Below are positions 1 to 5,376 of a stretch of 6,341 nucleotides of DNA, piece after piece (within the stretch, counting starts at the first letter, position 1; the number at the start of each line of letters is the position of its first letter). The DNA lies in the NCBI GenBank assembly GCA_023229385.1, contig JALNZI010000080.1, positions 1-6,341 of the forward strand, read 5' to 3'. The notes under the pieces were generated by a model that was given only the letters and a program-made list of their open reading frames with translations, was not told where the DNA came from and did no database searches. Position numbers and translations under genes: made by a program. The DNA comes from Candidatus Omnitrophota bacterium. Its GTDB lineage: Bacteria > Omnitrophota > Gorgyraeia > Gygaellales > Profunditerraquicolaceae.

Positions 1-601
1 GGCGCGGGCAAGTACCGGTCTTAAAACGCAGCAGGTTTAAACCTAAATTCTTTAAATTATCCGCCAGGCCAATACTGGCGCGCTCATTAATTCTGCCGCC
101 GCTAAAATGCCTTAATCCTACATGAATCAGGCCGTCTAAAAATGTCCCCGGACAAATAACCACACATTTAGCGTAAATCTCCGCCTTATCCGTGACTACG
201 CCAGAAACCTTTCCGTCCTTAACGATTAATTCCTTTACCTCTGCTTCTTTTATCGCAAGATTTTTCTGCCGTTTTATCAATTTTTGCATATAGCGGCCAT
301 ATCTATGCATATCAATCTGGGCACGAGACGACTGCGCAGCAGCGCCCTTGGAAGAATTAAGGATACGCAGTTGTATTGCGCAGGCATCCGCTGCTTTTCC
401 CATAGCGCCGCCTAAAGCATCAATCTCTTTTACCAGCTGCCCTTTACCCACGCCTCCAATAGCCGGGTTACAACTCATTTTACCGATAGAATTAATATCA
501 AGAGTAAGCATTAGGGTTTTTACACCCAGGCGGGCACAAGCAAGAGATGCCTCGATGCCGGCATGGCCGGCACCGATAACAATCACATCAAAATTGTTCA
601 T
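1..601 (-). CDS. mnmG: MnmG (GidA), tRNA uridine-5-carboxymethylaminomethyl modification enzyme, N-terminal 200 residues (3' end cut by window edge)
   Basis: This is the FAD-dependent subunit that, with the GTPase MnmE, installs the (carboxymethyl)aminomethyl group on wobble U34 of certain tRNAs in the cytoplasm. The translation opens with a Rossmann FAD-binding strand and GAGHAG at residues 10-15. It continues with SCNPAIGGVGKG at 43-54, whose Cys44 corresponds to the conserved N-terminal MnmG cysteine, then KEIDALGG, SRAQID near 92-97, GTFLDGLIHVGL around 152-163 and FKTGTCPR at 193-200. The family is about 600-630 residues, so two thirds lie beyond the left edge. The ATG at 601-599 is the first possible start, because an in-frame TAA sits at 613-611. 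No Shine-Dalgarno is visible. The gene begins 24 bases after the nrdJ stop, so it is probably translated from the nrdJ transcript. Two segments differ from the E. coli form: KGAAAQSSR where E. coli has KGPAVRATR, and KTGTCPR where it has KTGTPPR. Identification is secure. Confidence 0.95.
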   Translation of the reverse strand, partial: MNNFDVIVIGAGHAGIEASLACARLGVKTLMLTLDINSIGKMSCNPAIGGVGKGQLVKEIDALGGAMGKAADACAIQLRILNSSKGAAAQSSRAQIDMHRYGRYMQKLIKRQKNLAIKEAEVKELIVKDGKVSGVVTDKAEIYAKCVVICPGTFLDGLIHVGLRHFSGGRINERASIGLADNLKNLGLNLLRFKTGTCPR

Positions 602-625
602 GGAGATTTTTTAAAGGAAACTAAA

Positions 626-1621
626 TTAACACTTAGAGTAACCGCAGGCATGGCATTTAACGCAGCCTTCCTCATGGCGCAGGGCGCCTCCGCAATCAGG
701 ACAAACCCCGACAATATTTACTTGTTCATTTAAATCCGAGGTCTGCAATTGATCATCATGCGAATGCTTCATGGGAATAGTTATTGATTCTGCCTCAAGC
801 CTTGCGGGCACCTGTGTATTAACCAGGCGACGCTCTACAACCCGGGCAATAGCATCAGCGCAAGAAAATATCCTCTGGCCTTTTTCCCAGGAAGGAGACG
901 GACAGCGGATATTGCGTAACTGTTCAATAATTGATTTTACTTCAATACCGGCGCGAAAGGCAAGAGAAACTAACCTGCCGGTTGCCTCAAGCTGACTAGC
1001 AGCGCAGCCGCCGGCCTTACCCATCTGGGTAAATAACTCAAAGGGCTTGCCGTCTTCATCAACATTGATGGTTACATAAAGATTGCCGCAACCTGTGGAT
1101 ACCTTAGTTGTCGTACCGATAATTACTTCCGGCCGGGGCCGCGGGGCAATCTCTTTCTTAGTCTCTTGTGTAAGTTTTACTTCTTGTTTTTCTTTGGGTT
1201 TACCAACATTTAAAACCTGTTCTTCCCGGCTATTATCACGATAAATAGTAGTACCCTTGCAATTTAAATCAAATGCCAGGATATAAGCCTTACGCACATC
1301 TTCAATAGTCGCTTCGTTAGGAAAATTAATCGTCTTGCTTGTTGCATTATGCACGTATTTCTGAAAAGCCGCCTGCATACGTATATGCCACTCCGGAGAA
1401 ATATCATGCGAAGTAACAAATACCCGGCGCACATCTTCAGGAATCTCTTTAATATCTCTGATTGATGCGCTCTCGGCAATCTTTTCCATGAGCTTGGTGC
1501 TATAAAATCCTCTTTCCCGAGCCACCTGCTCAAACAACGGCTCAACCTCAACCAGCTTATCATTATCCATAACCTTACGGTAATAGGATATCGCAAACAA
1601 CGGCTCAATTCCGATGAACAA
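626..1621 (-). CDS. nrdJ: Adenosylcobalamin-dependent ribonucleoside-diphosphate reductase NrdJ, C-terminal part (downstream of a frameshift)
   Basis: This is the C-terminal part of the class II ribonucleotide reductase whose first 437 residues are encoded just upstream in another frame. Homologous reading starts at GIEPLFAISYYR (about 1612). The nominal TTG start at 1621 gives three unrelated residues and has no Shine-Dalgarno, so I do not think it is a real start. Numbered from that TTG, the last part of the alpha/beta barrel includes TSKTINFPNEAT (94-105) and the FDLNCKGTTIYRDNSR segment (117-132). A charged, proline-containing linker covers about 140-165. A TSCPD-type accessory domain follows at about 168-265, with C178, GGCAAS at 204-209 and RCPSPS near 239. 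The tail is a zinc-ribbon-like module with C307/C310 and C320/C323/C326, ending in YSKC331. In this family the C-terminal cysteines re-reduce the active-site disulfide through thioredoxin or glutaredoxin. The stop TAA (626-628) lies 24 bases before mnmG. Confidence 0.9.
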   Translation of the reverse strand: MFIGIEPLFAISYYRKVMDNDKLVEVEPLFEQVARERGFYSTKLMEKIAESASIRDIKEIPEDVRRVFVTSHDISPEWHIRMQAAFQKYVHNATSKTINFPNEATIEDVRKAYILAFDLNCKGTTIYRDNSREEQVLNVGKPKEKQEVKLTQETKKEIAPRPRPEVIIGTTTKVSTGCGNLYVTINVDEDGKPFELFTQMGKAGGCAASQLEATGRLVSLAFRAGIEVKSIIEQLRNIRCPSPSWEKGQRIFSCADAIARVVERRLVNTQVPARLEAESITIPMKHSHDDQLQTSDLNEQVNIVGVCPDCGGALRHEEGCVKCHACGYSKC

Positions 1622-2922
1622 GGCCCGGCAATAATGCTTATTGTACCCGTCGGGGCAATAGTTGTCAGCGTAGCATTACGCATCCTGGTCGAGCCATCTT
1701 TCCTGTCATAGATGCTTCCTTTAAAAGCCGGGAATACGCCTTTTGTTTTTCCCAACTCCAGAGATTTTTTATTCGCCTCATTCAGGATAAAACCCATTAC
1801 TTTTTCCGCTAAGGCCACGGCCTCGGCGCTATTATAGGAAATATTCAGGCGGATCAACAAACTTGCCCAGCCCATCACGCCTAAACCTATCTTCCGGGTA
1901 GCCTTGGTAGCTTTCTCGATTTCCGGCAAGGGAAACCTGTTTACATCAATTAAATTATCCAAAAAATGCACTGCTAGGGCTGTTACTTCTTTAAGCCTAT
2001 CCCAATCTATTTCGCAACCTGAATCAGTCTTAATACACATCTGGTCTAAATTTATCGAACCTAAATCACAAGACTCAAAAGGCAATAAAGGCTGTTCTCC
2101 GCAAGGATTAGTACTCTCAACCTTTCCTAATTTCGGAGTAGGGTTATATTGATTAATCCGGTCAATAAAGATAATCCCCGGTTCGCCGTTCTTATGCGCC
2201 TGCTTGACAATTAGATCAAACACCTCTTTGGCATTAATTTTCTGCACCGGCTTATGCGTGTGCGGGTCAATCAAATCATATTCCTCACCGCGGGTAAGCC
2301 TGAACATAAATTCATCGGTAATAGCGACGGAAATATTAAAATTATTGATTTGATTATTGTTTTCCTTGCAGGTAATAAATTCCATTATATCCGGATGGTC
2401 AACGCGCAGGATGCCCATATTGGCTCCGCGGCGGGTGCCACCCTGCTTGACTGCCTCGGTTGCCGCATCATAAACACGCATAAATGAAATCGGCCCGCTG
2501 GCAACGCCTCCGGTAGTTTTAACTACCGCATTTTTCGGACGCAGACGGGAAAAATTAAAACCTGTCCCACCGCCGGACTTATGAATCAGACTGGTAACTT
2601 TTAATGTTTCAAAAATTGATTCCATTGAATCTTCAATCGGGAGAGTAAAACAAGCGGAAAGCTGGCCTAATTCTTTTCCCGCGTTCATCAAACACGGGGA
2701 GTTCGGCAAAAACTCTAAATTTGTCATAATTTTAAAAAATGAGTCCTGGAGTTTTTTTACTTCCTGATCGGTCTTGCCGTATTGTTTATCCGCAATAGCG
2801 ATAGCGCTGGCAACACGCGTAAACATCTGTTCCGGAGTTTCGATAAGCTTGCCCTCTTCGTCCTTACGCAGGTACCTGCGTTCAAGAACTTTAATGGCAT
2901 TAGGAGATAGCTTTAAATCCAT
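1264..2922 (-). CDS. nrdJ: Adenosylcobalamin-dependent ribonucleotide reductase NrdJ, N-terminal and catalytic part (frameshifted near 1612)
   Basis: Class II reductases make deoxyribonucleotides from ribonucleotides using a radical generated from coenzyme B12, without oxygen, in the cytoplasm. Residues 1-437 are homologous and the last 115 (about 1611-1264) are out-of-frame nonsense. Visible landmarks are C91 in LSACFTLP (first redox cysteine), SGGGTGFNFSRLRP (116-129), GGTRRGANMG (161-170), the active-site loop NPCGE (272-276, thiyl-radical C274) and C285 in FESCDLGSINL (second redox cysteine). The 11-residue spacing from C274 to C285 matches Thermotoga maritima NrdJ (C322/C333). APTGTIS (423-429) is the substrate-phosphate loop. 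No N-terminal ATP-cone is present; the protein starts directly with the LSPNAIKVLERRYL segment. The ATG at 2922 is preceded by GAGGTG. A single -1 correction at 1611-1612 joins this part to the following frame and gives about 765 residues, a normal length. Tandem NrdR-like boxes and a sigma-70 promoter lie upstream. Confidence 0.93.
   Translation of the reverse strand: MDLKLSPNAIKVLERRYLRKDEEGKLIETPEQMFTRVASAIAIADKQYGKTDQEVKKLQDSFFKIMTNLEFLPNSPCLMNAGKELGQLSACFTLPIEDSMESIFETLKVTSLIHKSGGGTGFNFSRLRPKNAVVKTTGGVASGPISFMRVYDAATEAVKQGGTRRGANMGILRVDHPDIMEFITCKENNNQINNFNISVAITDEFMFRLTRGEEYDLIDPHTHKPVQKINAKEVFDLIVKQAHKNGEPGIIFIDRINQYNPTPKLGKVESTNPCGEQPLLPFESCDLGSINLDQMCIKTDSGCEIDWDRLKEVTALAVHFLDNLIDVNRFPLPEIEKATKATRKIGLGVMGWASLLIRLNISYNSAEAVALAEKVMGFILNEANKKSLELGKTKGVFPAFKGSIYDRKDGSTRMRNATLTTIAPTGTISIIAGPCSSELSRCLRYPITVRLWIMISWLRLSRCLSRWLGKEDFIAPSSWKRLPRAHQSEILKRFLKMCAGYLLLRMIFLRSGIYVCRRLFRNTCIMQQARRLIFLTKRLLKMCVRLISWHLI
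1609..1616 (-). other. nrdJ: Frameshift junction inside nrdJ
   Basis: On the coding strand the sequence reads GCC GGG CCT TGT TCA TCG GAA TTG AGC. Frame 1 gives AGPCSS and then diverges. If one G is restored after TCG (TCG GGA ATT GAG CCG), the protein continues as AGPCSSGIEPLFAISY, the expected class II consensus. The simplest reading is a G lost from a three-G run. A +2 insertion upstream is formally possible, because many family members lack the extra Pro. No slippery heptamer (X XXY YYZ) is present, so programmed frameshifting is unlikely. It could be a sequencing or assembly error or a real recent inactivating mutation; the sequence alone cannot decide. Confidence 0.85.
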
Positions 2923-2926
2923 TTTT

Positions 2927-2932
2927 CACCTC
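2927..2932 (-). promoter_or_regulatory. Shine-Dalgarno of nrdJ
   Basis: GAGGTG lies four bases upstream of the nrdJ ATG (coding strand GAGGTG-AAAA-ATG). It is the clearest ribosome-binding site in the left half and fixes the start at 2922. Confidence 0.75.
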
Positions 2933-2970
2933 GGTTAAATAAGGAAGGTTAATTTCAAATCACTCCGAGC

Positions 2971-2999
2971 AATATAACAAAAGGAGTCTTAGTTGTCAA
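2971..2999 (-). promoter_or_regulatory. Sigma-70-type promoter for nrdJ-mnmG
   Basis: The -35 is a perfect TTGACA (2999-2994) and the -10 is TATATT (2976-2971, one mismatch to TATAAT), with an optimal 17-base spacer. The predicted start of transcription is near 2964, giving a 5' leader of roughly 40 nt. An eight-T tract lies immediately upstream (3008-3001), separated from the -35 by one base, and could act as an UP-like element. Two NrdR-like boxes lie just upstream. This is the only strong promoter I can see in the window. Confidence 0.8.
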
Positions 3000-3008
3000 C
3001 AAAAAAAA

Positions 3009-3024
3009 TTACAATATATAGTGT
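3009..3024 (-). promoter_or_regulatory. NrdR-box-like operator, promoter-proximal
   Basis: The coding strand reads ACACTATATATTGTAA, which agrees with the NrdR consensus ACACWATATATWGTGT at 14 of 16 positions; only the last GT is replaced by AA. NrdR is the zinc-finger/ATP-cone repressor that shuts off ribonucleotide reductase genes when dATP is plentiful. The box ends 9 bases before the -35. The flanking TTACA...TGTAA arms followed by eight Ts could also form a weak hairpin with a U-tract at the end of the upstream lacI-type transcript. Confidence 0.72.
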
Positions 3025-3040
3025 AAGTACATATTGGAAT

Positions 3041-3056
3041 ATACAATAGATTGTAT
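3041..3056 (-). promoter_or_regulatory. NrdR-box-like operator, distal
   Basis: ATACAATCTATTGTAT is a palindrome apart from its two central bases and matches the NrdR consensus at about 13 of 16 positions. Its centre is exactly 32 bp, or three helical turns, from the proximal box. Tandem boxes about three turns apart are the known NrdR arrangement, so each site supports the other. It begins 7 bases after the stop codon of the LacI-family gene. The spacer between the boxes contains a further imperfect inverted repeat (3027-3044). Confidence 0.68.
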
Positions 3057-3063
3057 TAAGAGC

Positions 3064-4089
3064 TTATCCGCCGGAAAAAGGTTTGCAGGATTCCCGGATA
3101 ACTAATTCTGCAGGAAGCAGAATTTTTTTTGGCGCATTTTTCTTTAAAGCAATCAGGCGGTTCAATTCTTTAACGCTCTCTTCGGCCATACGGATTAACG
3201 GCTGACGTACAGTAGTCAGGGCAACCGGTCCATAGAGGCCAGAGGGATTATCATCAAAACCGACAATCGATAAATCTCCCGGTATATTCTTACCCAGCTC
3301 GCGGGCAACTGCCATTACTTCAAGGGCCATCGAGTCAGAGGCAACAAAGACAGCAGTTGCCGGATCAGCAGCCTTAATTAAACTTTCTGCTGCGCTGCGA
3401 GCCTGACCACGGGAATAATCGGTATGGAATATATAATCTTCCCTCAGTTTAATATTATTCTTCTCTAATGCCCGTTTATACCCTTCCAGGCGCTTTGCCG
3501 CTGCCTGAGTCATTACATCGCCCGTAATATGGGCTATTTTTTTATGGCCTAATTCAATCAGGTAATTAACCGCATTTTCCGCACCTCCGCAATTATCTAC
3601 GGCAATGCAGGAAACATCCAGATCTTCCACATAATAATTGATAACTACGGTGGGAATGCCTTTTGCCAGGCTGTCTTCAAGCTGGGCGCGGTTTCCGATA
3701 ATATCGGAAAAAATCATCCCGCCTACGCCGCGCAAAGATAAAGCTGAACGCGCGTCAGTCAGGTGCAGAAGCAGGTCCAGTTTTAATGTCTCACACATCG
3801 TGCCAACGCCACGGATAATCTCTAAGGCGTAGAAGGAATAAAAAACACCTTCATACCGCGGGATAACTAAAGCCACAACATTGCTTTTACCGGTAGCCAG
3901 GCGCTGGGCAAAAATAGACGGCTGGAATTTTAATTCCTTAACTACATTCATTACTTTAATACGGTTTTTTTCCTTAACTGTTCCTACTTTATTAATTACC
4001 CTAGAAACAGTAGTAATGGATACACCGCTCTCCCGGGCAACATCCAAAATAGAAATATTTTTAGAAGGAAGTTTTTTAGTCCGTGTCAT
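3064..4089 (-). CDS. LacI-family transcriptional regulator
   Basis: This is a full-length 341-residue LacI/GalR-type repressor, a cytoplasmic dimer or tetramer that binds palindromic operators and is released or activated by a small sugar-like effector. The N-terminal helix-turn-helix is ISILDVARESGVSITTVSRV (12-31), followed by the hinge helix region AQRLATGKS (61-69). The periplasmic-binding-protein-like core begins at VVALVIP (71-77). Late family hallmarks are HITGD (187-191), FVASDSMALEVM (248-259), the IPGDLSIVGFDD stretch (269-280) and LTTVRQP (291-297). The effector cannot be read from the sequence and no catabolic gene is adjacent. The ATG at 4089 lies 15 bases after the stop of the coiled-coil gene and has no recognisable Shine-Dalgarno, which points to co-transcription and translational coupling. 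The nrdJ control region begins immediately after its stop codon. Confidence 0.95.
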   Translation of the reverse strand: MTRTKKLPSKNISILDVARESGVSITTVSRVINKVGTVKEKNRIKVMNVVKELKFQPSIFAQRLATGKSNVVALVIPRYEGVFYSFYALEIIRGVGTMCETLKLDLLLHLTDARSALSLRGVGGMIFSDIIGNRAQLEDSLAKGIPTVVINYYVEDLDVSCIAVDNCGGAENAVNYLIELGHKKIAHITGDVMTQAAAKRLEGYKRALEKNNIKLREDYIFHTDYSRGQARSAAESLIKAADPATAVFVASDSMALEVMAVARELGKNIPGDLSIVGFDDNPSGLYGPVALTTVRQPLIRMAEESVKELNRLIALKKNAPKKILLPAELVIRESCKPFSGG

Positions 4090-4104
4090 TTATCTGAAGG
4101 GAAA

Positions 4105-5283
4105 CTACTTAATACTGTCTCCGATTCTAAAGGCTGTGCTCTTTTTCCTTATATCACAGGCAGAAATATTACCTCTTACCTGGATCACTGCAATTAAACC
4201 TATAGATTTTCCGTCGCGGTAAACGCTAAAGGAATCCCCAATCTTAACCCCGACGGAAGAACCTGCGTCTATAACCACAAAATTACTGTCCGGATTTACT
4301 GCCAGGATCCTGCCGGAAAAATCAACCGATTCCTTTTTTTCATTACTGTCAGAGGGCAGAGAACGCACGACTATCGCCGGCAGCTCCACTGACTGTTTAG
4401 GCCTATCTTCTGCCGAAGAAAGAGAAGCCTTCCCGCTTCTTACCTGATCCAGGCCGTCTTTAAGAGAATCAATTTGAGAAACCCGGTCCGCAAGCATTTC
4501 TTCCATTTCGTTCAAACGCTTCTCAACCGTAGATTTGCCTTCCTGAAGTTCATTGATCTTTTTCTCTAACGCCGCCTTACGGCTGTTCAAACTCTTTAGT
4601 TGCCTGATCAAAACTGTATTCTCACCCTTAATTATTTTGAGGTTATCCTGAATCTTGGATTTGTCATTTTTCTCCCTGACCACATCTTGGGCTAAACTAT
4701 CCAAAAGCTTCTGATTATAATCAAGCTGCCTCAAGAGATCAGCCTTTTCATTAGTTAAGCTTTTTATGTCCGTCTCTAAAGCACCTTTATCTCTTTGCAA
4801 GGCTTCATTGTTAATCTGCAGGCTTCTTAATTCCCCGCGGATGCTGGATAGCTGCATTTCTAAATCTGTCTTTGCCTTAAGCACCCCCGCCCAATAAGCA
4901 TCAGCCGTATTCGTACTAGGCGCAACAGCCTCTTCCTGCTTAACAACAACTATTTCCCGAGGCCTAGCCTTGCTCTGTTGTTCCAATTTAGTTACTAGCT
5001 CATCCCTGGTGCGGCTGACCTGTTCAAATTTTTGCAGCAGGTCAATGAGTTCCTGGGAAGCCTTATCCCGGTCACTTTTAAGAGACGCCAATTTCTTTTG
5101 GTTCTCTTTAAGATCCCCTTCGAGTTTATTTATTTTTCCGGTAAGAGCTGTGTTCTCGCTCTTTAAATCATTGCGTTCCCGGGTAAGCATCTGCTGTGAG
5201 CTAGTTGCCTGGATAAAAAGAAAAAGGCAGACCAAAGAAAAACCTGCCAGGCCGATAATAATAAATTTTATTTTATGCTCCAT
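4105..5283 (-). CDS. Membrane-anchored coiled-coil protein with a small beta-rich C-terminal domain (function unknown)
   Basis: I do not recognise a named family for this 392-residue protein. A short basic start (MEHKIK) precedes one hydrophobic segment at about 7-26, consistent with an N-terminal signal-anchor that places the rest outside the cytoplasmic membrane. Two long heptad-rich coiled coils follow, at about 30-107 and 134-285. They are separated by a proline-, valine- and alanine-rich linker (about 108-127) and an aromatic AYWAGVLKAK motif (129-138). After a polar linker, residues about 322-392 form a compact domain: GRILAVN, NFVVIDAG, VGVKIGDSFSVYRDGKSIG and a final FRIGDSIK. This looks like the SH3/OB-like beta domain seen at the end of some bacterial envelope coiled-coil proteins, so a structural or scaffolding role in the envelope is plausible but inferred. 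The start at 5283 is supported by AGGGGG upstream and by the signal-anchor beginning at residue 7. It is probably co-transcribed with the LacI-type gene. Confidence 0.85.
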   Translation of the reverse strand: MEHKIKFIIIGLAGFSLVCLFLFIQATSSQQMLTRERNDLKSENTALTGKINKLEGDLKENQKKLASLKSDRDKASQELIDLLQKFEQVSRTRDELVTKLEQQSKARPREIVVVKQEEAVAPSTNTADAYWAGVLKAKTDLEMQLSSIRGELRSLQINNEALQRDKGALETDIKSLTNEKADLLRQLDYNQKLLDSLAQDVVREKNDKSKIQDNLKIIKGENTVLIRQLKSLNSRKAALEKKINELQEGKSTVEKRLNEMEEMLADRVSQIDSLKDGLDQVRSGKASLSSAEDRPKQSVELPAIVVRSLPSDSNEKKESVDFSGRILAVNPDSNFVVIDAGSSVGVKIGDSFSVYRDGKSIGLIAVIQVRGNISACDIRKKSTAFRIGDSIK

Positions 5284-5287
5284 TTAT

Positions 5288-5293
5288 CCCCCT
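5288..5293 (-). promoter_or_regulatory. Shine-Dalgarno of the coiled-coil gene
   Basis: AGGGGG lies four bases before the ATG at 5283. Its first two bases are part of the outer closing helix of the predicted RNA fold just upstream (ACAG at 5295-5292), so folding could reduce its accessibility. Confidence 0.6.
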
Positions 5294-5364
5294 GTTATGG
5301 CTTTGCTTCTGCGCGGAAGCGCGCACCGGCCTATCCGATAAGGCCGGGTGAAGGAAAGCGACAG
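5292..5364 (-). other. Structured intergenic RNA: predicted three-way junction upstream of the coiled-coil gene
   Basis: Read on the minus strand, almost all of this stretch can pair. The closing helix joins GCTTTCCTTC (5359-5350) to GAAGCAAAGC (5309-5300), nine of ten pairs with one C-C mismatch. It can extend through an asymmetric internal loop to CTGT (5364-5361) with ACAG (5295-5292). Inside are hairpin CCGGCCT/AGGCCGG (5347-5341 with 5332-5326, 8-base loop) and, directly stacked after it, TGCGCG/CGCGCA (5325-5320 with 5315-5310, CTTC loop). No T-tract follows any hairpin, so this is not an intrinsic terminator. Two alternative pairings exist. GGAAGGC (5373-5367) can pair with GCTTTCC (5359-5353), and GCTTC can pair with GAAGC across 5320-5305. 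It lacks the hallmark sequences of riboswitch classes I know. It could be a cis-regulatory leader, an RNA processing or stability element, or a member of a dispersed palindromic repeat family. Confidence 0.55.
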
Positions 5365-5376
5365 TTGCCTTCCATC

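Noticed and set aside
348..614. Plus-strand open frame antisense to mnmG
   Set aside because: It lies wholly opposite well-conserved MnmG sequence, has no ribosome-binding site and its translation resembles no protein family.
1264..1611. Out-of-frame extension of the N-terminal nrdJ frame (115 residues)
   Set aside because: It overlaps the conserved C-terminal NrdJ frame, and its Arg/Leu/Trp-rich translation is nonsense caused by the frameshift.
1609..1616. Programmed -1 ribosomal frameshift in nrdJ
   Set aside because: The shift direction fits, but there is no slippery heptamer, and no family precedent is known to me.
2923..3063. Cobalamin riboswitch upstream of B12-dependent nrdJ
   Set aside because: The predicted leader is only about 40 nt, far too short, and no B12-box-like sequence is seen.
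4970..5341. Plus-strand open frame antisense to the coiled-coil gene
   Set aside because: It is a Ser/Leu/Arg-rich mirror of a Glu/Lys/Leu-rich coiled coil, the usual artefact of reading such genes on the opposite strand.
5326..5347. Intrinsic terminator after the ROK gene
   Set aside because: The stem is strong but no T-tract follows it; the next bases are another GC-rich hairpin.
5284..5376. c-di-GMP (GEMM) riboswitch or tRNA in the intergenic gap
   Set aside because: A GCAAAGCC string is present, but the second GEMM helix and its tetraloop-receptor context are absent. There is no T-loop GTTCRA sequence or acceptor pairing for a tRNA.
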